The position numbers and the translations under genes were made by a program. 9,634 nucleotides of DNA. It comes from Bryobacterales bacterium (GTDB lineage: Bacteria; Acidobacteriota; Terriglobia; Bryobacterales; Bryobacteraceae). Location of the stretch: assembly GCA_003164075.1 (NCBI GenBank), contig PLRZ01000447.1, forward strand, positions 1 to 9,634, given 5' to 3'. The notes beneath the pieces are model-generated. The model was not told where the DNA came from. It searched no databases and saw nothing but the letters and a program-made list of their open reading frames with translations. This document shows, piece by piece, positions 8,109 through 9,634 of the stretch. Numbering within the stretch: the stretch's first letter is position 1; every line of letters starts with the position of its first letter.

Positions 8109-8113
8109 ATTGG

Positions 8114-8118
8114 CCTCC
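8114..8118 (-). promoter_or_regulatory. Ribosome binding site GGAGG of the glycine-rich protein gene
   Basis: On the minus strand the sequence reads TTGGAGGCCAATATG. GGAGG is five bases from the ATG at 8108, which decides this start over the TTG at 8120. Confidence 0.75.
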
Positions 8119-8210
8119 AACTTGCATTCTGTCTGCTCAAAGTGCCGGCCCAGTCCAGCCCCGATCAGACCTTAAGCCGCAACTCAATTTAGGACTTCGA
8201 GATCCTGGTT

Positions 8211-8216
8211 AGTATA
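8211..8216 (-). promoter_or_regulatory. Possible -10 element for the three-gene cluster
   Basis: TATACT on the minus strand, about 100 bases before the ATG at 8108, is the best -10-like hexamer between 8121 and 8396. At 17 bases spacing the -35 position holds GATCGG, a poor match, so this promoter is only a candidate; it may need an activator or an alternative sigma factor. It would give a 5' leader of roughly 95 bases. Confidence 0.25.
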
Positions 8217-8264
8217 CACCCAACCGCCCTCATCCGATCCCGAAAAGTCGCACTTATTTCTTCA

Positions 8265-8292
8265 GAAAACCCGCCGGCTATCCGCTAGCGGA
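8265..8292 (-). terminator. Palindrome and possible weak terminator after the small-gene pair
   Basis: TCCGCTAGCGGA at 8281-8292 is a perfect 12-base palindrome. On the minus strand it continues into TAGCCGGCGGGTTTTCT, so an alternative stem GCTA/TAGC extended by CC/GG around a bulged C would be followed by TTTT. It lies about 105 bases after the stop of the 79-residue gene and upstream of the three-gene cluster. It could be a weak intrinsic terminator or a protein-binding site; the stem is imperfect and the T-run short. Confidence 0.3.
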
Positions 8293-8396
8293 CTTCTTCC
8301 ATCCCCAAATTATCCTCTAATCAGTTAAGCGGAGGTAGGGGAAGCTATAAGGATCGCCTCCAGTTTGGAATACGAGCGTCTCCGCTGCCCGCTACC

Positions 8397-8636
8397 CTAT
8401 AGGACTTCCGTGCCATGAGGCGCCATCTCCGGCGTGAGAAATGTTTTAGGCACTTCGCCTTCACCAGCGAGGAAAAACCTCGGAAATCGCTTGTACCACT
8501 CTCCGGCCGGTACTTCGGGATTGGAGTTCAGCCAATCCTGCAATGCGTCGAAATCCGAAACCGAAATCCGGCCTTCACGAAAGCGGTCGACAAGATGCTT
8601 CATGAAGCACGGTGGCGGCTTCTTACTCTTCGGCAT
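8397..8636 (-). CDS. Small conserved-looking protein, second gene of a pair
   Basis: 79 residues, start ATG 8636, inside the last 14 bases of the upstream gene, so the two are probably coupled. There is no clear Shine-Dalgarno before it. After a basic N-terminus (MPKSKKPPP) come a helical stretch (MKHLVDRFREGRISVSDFDA), then LQDWLNSNPEVPAGEWYKRF and the C-terminal run GEGEVPKTFLTPEMAPHGTEV. The combination of a W/Y-rich middle and a PKTFLTP...G.EV ending reminds me of small conserved hypothetical proteins in cyanobacteria, planctomycetes and acidobacteria, but I cannot name the family. No enzyme motif, signal peptide or membrane segment is visible. Given its size and overlap with a basic, possibly nucleic-acid-binding partner, a toxin-antitoxin-like pair is one possibility, not shown. 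Confidence 0.72.
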   Translation of the reverse strand: MPKSKKPPPCFMKHLVDRFREGRISVSDFDALQDWLNSNPEVPAGEWYKRFPRFFLAGEGEVPKTFLTPEMAPHGTEVL

Positions 8637-8964
8637 TCTGGTATTGTCTGTGGAACACGATCTTTTGAAGCTCTTCGGTCAGGTGACGGAGTTCATTTTC
8701 GTTCTTGGTTTTCTTGATGCGGTCCAAACAGAGGTGGAGCGCCTTCTTGGAAGTGTCCAACGTCTTGACGTCCACTTCCCGCTTCAGAATTGTATGGTCG
8801 TTGCGCTTTTTGCTCTTCGCCCAACGCGCCTGAACTGCCTTGCGCGCGCTTTCGCTTCGTTGTTCAGGCGTGAGCTTGGCGGCTCTTGCAGGACCACCCT
8901 TTTTGCCACCCTTGCGCCCTAAAGCAACGGCGGCAGGATCTTTTCTCTTTACGTTGACGGCCAT
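8623..8964 (-). CDS. Small basic protein with GG-K-ARAAKLTPEQR motif, first gene of a pair
   Basis: 113 residues. Residues 6-55 are rich in Lys, Arg and Ala: GRKGGKKGGPARAAKLTPEQ, then SARKAVQARWAKSKKR. A GG.ARAAKLTPE.R...A..A..ARW segment of this style is common in small bacterial proteins and suggests nucleic-acid contact; that is inference. Residues about 60-108 look like amphipathic helices (LDTSKKALHLCLDRI, ELRHLTEELQKIVFHR), perhaps for dimerisation or for binding the downstream 79-residue product. There is no Shine-Dalgarno before the ATG; a strong promoter ends six bases before it, so translation is probably leaderless. Its stop overlaps the next gene by 14 bases. Alternatives: an antitoxin, or a nucleoid-type small protein. 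Confidence 0.8.
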   Translation of the reverse strand: MAVNVKRKDPAAVALGRKGGKKGGPARAAKLTPEQRSESARKAVQARWAKSKKRNDHTILKREVDVKTLDTSKKALHLCLDRIKKTKNENELRHLTEELQKIVFHRQYQNAEE

Positions 8965-8970
8965 ATTCGT

Positions 8971-8999
8971 ATCATACGTGACCGCTCAAGAGTTGACAA
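8971..8999 (-). promoter_or_regulatory. Sigma-70-type promoter of the small-gene pair
   Basis: Minus strand: TTGTCA (8999-8994), a 17-base spacer, TATGAT (8976-8971). Both hexamers match consensus at five of six positions and the spacing is ideal. Only six bases separate the -10 from the ATG at 8964, so transcription should start at or within a base or two of the ATG. Confidence 0.7.
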
Positions 9000-9001
9000 T
9001 C

Positions 9002-9018
9002 ACGCGATCGATTCGCGT
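9002..9018. repeat. 17-base inverted repeat next to the -35
   Basis: ACGCGATCGATTCGCGT: two perfect six-base arms (ACGCGA/TCGCGT) around TCGAT. Its edge is two bases from the -35 of the small-gene-pair promoter, a typical place for an operator or activator site. No regulator is identified. Confidence 0.45.
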
Positions 9019-9073
9019 ATGGCCGCCGGATTCTGTCGAAACGGAGAGTCGAGGCGCCACCTGGCCTCTCTAA

Positions 9074-9277
9074 TCAGAACACCAGCCGATTCTTCCCCGC
9101 CGCCAGCGCCTTCTTCGCCCCCGCCCATTCGAACTCGCCCGCGATCCCCGCGAGCAGTTCGCCACCCCGCAGTCGATTCGCGGGCGCGCTTCACCAGCCG
9201 CAACGCGACCTCTGCCGCACGAACTGCGCATCGTCAGCGTACATAGTGTAATCGCGCATCATCGCTTTTTCGATCAT
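9074..9277 (-). pseudogene. Broken small gene of unknown function
   Basis: One minus-strand frame reads MIEKAMMRDYTMYADDAQFV from ATG 9277, then loses coding character, hits TGA after 28 codons, and becomes protein-like again as LRGGELLAGIAGEFEWAGAK, continuing KALAAGKNRLVF up to the TGA at 9076-9074. The middle piece is protein-like in a different frame (AAEVALRLVKRARES). Both flanking parts use GC-rich codons typical of the genome. The simplest reading is a gene of about 65 residues damaged by two compensating small indels, with an in-frame stop between them. I do not recognise the protein. It fills most of the gap between the small-gene-pair promoter and the antitoxin gene. A chance pattern in GC-rich DNA remains possible. 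Confidence 0.4.
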
Positions 9278-9297
9278 CCGCGATATCCTGGGATTTA

Positions 9298-9302
9298 GAG
9301 GG
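9298..9302 (+). promoter_or_regulatory. Ribosome binding site of the VapB-like gene
   Basis: GAGGG four bases before the GTG at 9307 supports a GTG start here. No convincing -35/-10 pair was found upstream on this strand. Confidence 0.65.
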
Positions 9303-9306
9303 TAAC

Positions 9307-9567
9307 GTGACCGTAACTATCGAACTGCCATCCGATATTGAGGCCGACCTGGTCGCGCAGGCGCGTGCCCAGGGTCTCGATCTGCCGGAGTTCGTCGAGC
9401 GCTTGCTCCGCGGACAGATTCCAATGCGGACGGACCCACGCCTTTCGCCCCCCGAACTGGCCGAGGCATGGCGGCAATCGACTCACGGCCTTCCGCGTAC
9501 CCCGCCCTTGTCCGATGAAGCGGTCAGTCGAGAGGCATCTACGGCGACCAATGAGCATCCAGCCTGA
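9307..9567 (+). CDS. VapB-like antitoxin with ribbon-helix-helix-type N-terminus
   Basis: 86 residues from a GTG start with GAGGG four bases upstream. Residues 1-35 (VTVTIELPSDIEADL, ARAQGLDLPEFVERLL) have the strand-helix-helix look of small antitoxins with an N-terminal DNA-binding fold: a short beta strand (TVTIELP) that would pair in a dimer, followed by two helices. The C-terminal half (SPPELAEAWRQSTHGLPRTP, LSDEAVSREAS) fits the flexible toxin-binding tail of antitoxins paired with PIN toxins, which often end DEA.SRE. Such antitoxins neutralise the toxin and repress their own operon; that applies here only if the pair is intact. The next frame starts 17 bases before its stop, as usual for an antitoxin-toxin pair. 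Confidence 0.75.
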   Translation: MTVTIELPSDIEADLVAQARAQGLDLPEFVERLLRGQIPMRTDPRLSPPELAEAWRQSTHGLPRTPPLSDEAVSREASTATNEHPA

Positions 9568-9634
9568 CACCTACATCACGTTGCGGCGGACGCAACCGGC
9601 GGCTGTCCGGGGGCGGGTGCTTAAACAGTTTCGG
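9551..9634 (+). CDS. Start of a possible PIN-domain (VapC-like) gene, cut by the window end
   Basis: 28 codons from ATG 9551 to the window end, overlapping the antitoxin gene by 17 bases. It begins MSIQPDTYITLRRTQPA. VapC-type PIN toxins with this antitoxin type commonly start like MS.LLDTN.LLRRTQP, the Asp being the first metal-binding residue. Here the Asp is kept (residue 6), but the Asn after DT is Tyr and the hydrophobic strand before it is QP. After RTQP the usual HP and following helix are replaced by AAVRGRVLKQFR. So it may be a decayed or diverged toxin, or an unrelated protein. No good Shine-Dalgarno is seen; coupling to the antitoxin would be expected. Confidence 0.4.
   Translation, partial: MSIQPDTYITLRRTQPAAVRGRVLKQFR

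Noticed and set aside
7558..8127. Minus-strand open frame of 189 codons in another frame of the glycine-rich gene
   Set aside because: Shifted frame of the true gene; Arg-rich, without signal peptide or a ribosome binding site of its own.
9000..9246. Opposed open frames of 67 (minus) and 75 (plus) codons
   Set aside because: Low-complexity Arg/Gly or Pro/Ser/Arg translations; the minus one is the shifted middle part of the gene relic, the plus one its antisense.

Overview
The window most resembles a soil acidobacterium of the Solibacter/Bryobacter kind. That is inference from protein style: SBBP-repeat proteins with an acidobacterial-type dockerin-like tail, an RHS protein with a Sec signal, and a glycine-rich secreted protein. 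Hand counts give about 63% GC in sampled lines of the RHS core. No rRNA, tRNA, CRISPR or insertion sequence is visible.

Almost everything up to 8.1 kb is one leftward (minus-strand) gene cluster of three exported proteins. The order of transcription is: a 402-residue glycine-rich secreted protein of unknown function (8108 to 6900), then, after 10 bases, a 1253-residue RHS/YD-repeat protein with its own signal peptide (6889 to 3128), then, through a 4-base ATGA overlap, a 980-residue SBBP seven-repeat protein with DUF11-like, Ig-like and dockerin-like C-terminal domains (3131 to 189). The spacing implies co-transcription and translational coupling. The RHS C-terminal tail of about 138 residues is lower in GC and looks like a replaceable tip, but no small immunity-type gene follows it.

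Downstream of the cluster (31 to 120) is a short fragment matching the start of a family-2 glycosyltransferase. It ends in a stop after 29 codons and looks like a gene remnant.

The right end (8.4 to 9.63 kb) is a patch of small genes and relics. A leftward pair of small genes (113 and 79 residues, overlapping by 14 bases) is preceded by a good sigma-70-type promoter placed so that the transcript should start at or next to the ATG, i.e. probably leaderless, with a 17-base inverted repeat just upstream of the -35. Next comes a broken leftward gene fragment (9074 to 9277). Last is a rightward VapB-like antitoxin gene with a good ribosome binding site, overlapping the first 28 codons of a gene whose start resembles a PIN-domain (VapC) toxin with an altered motif; it runs off the window.
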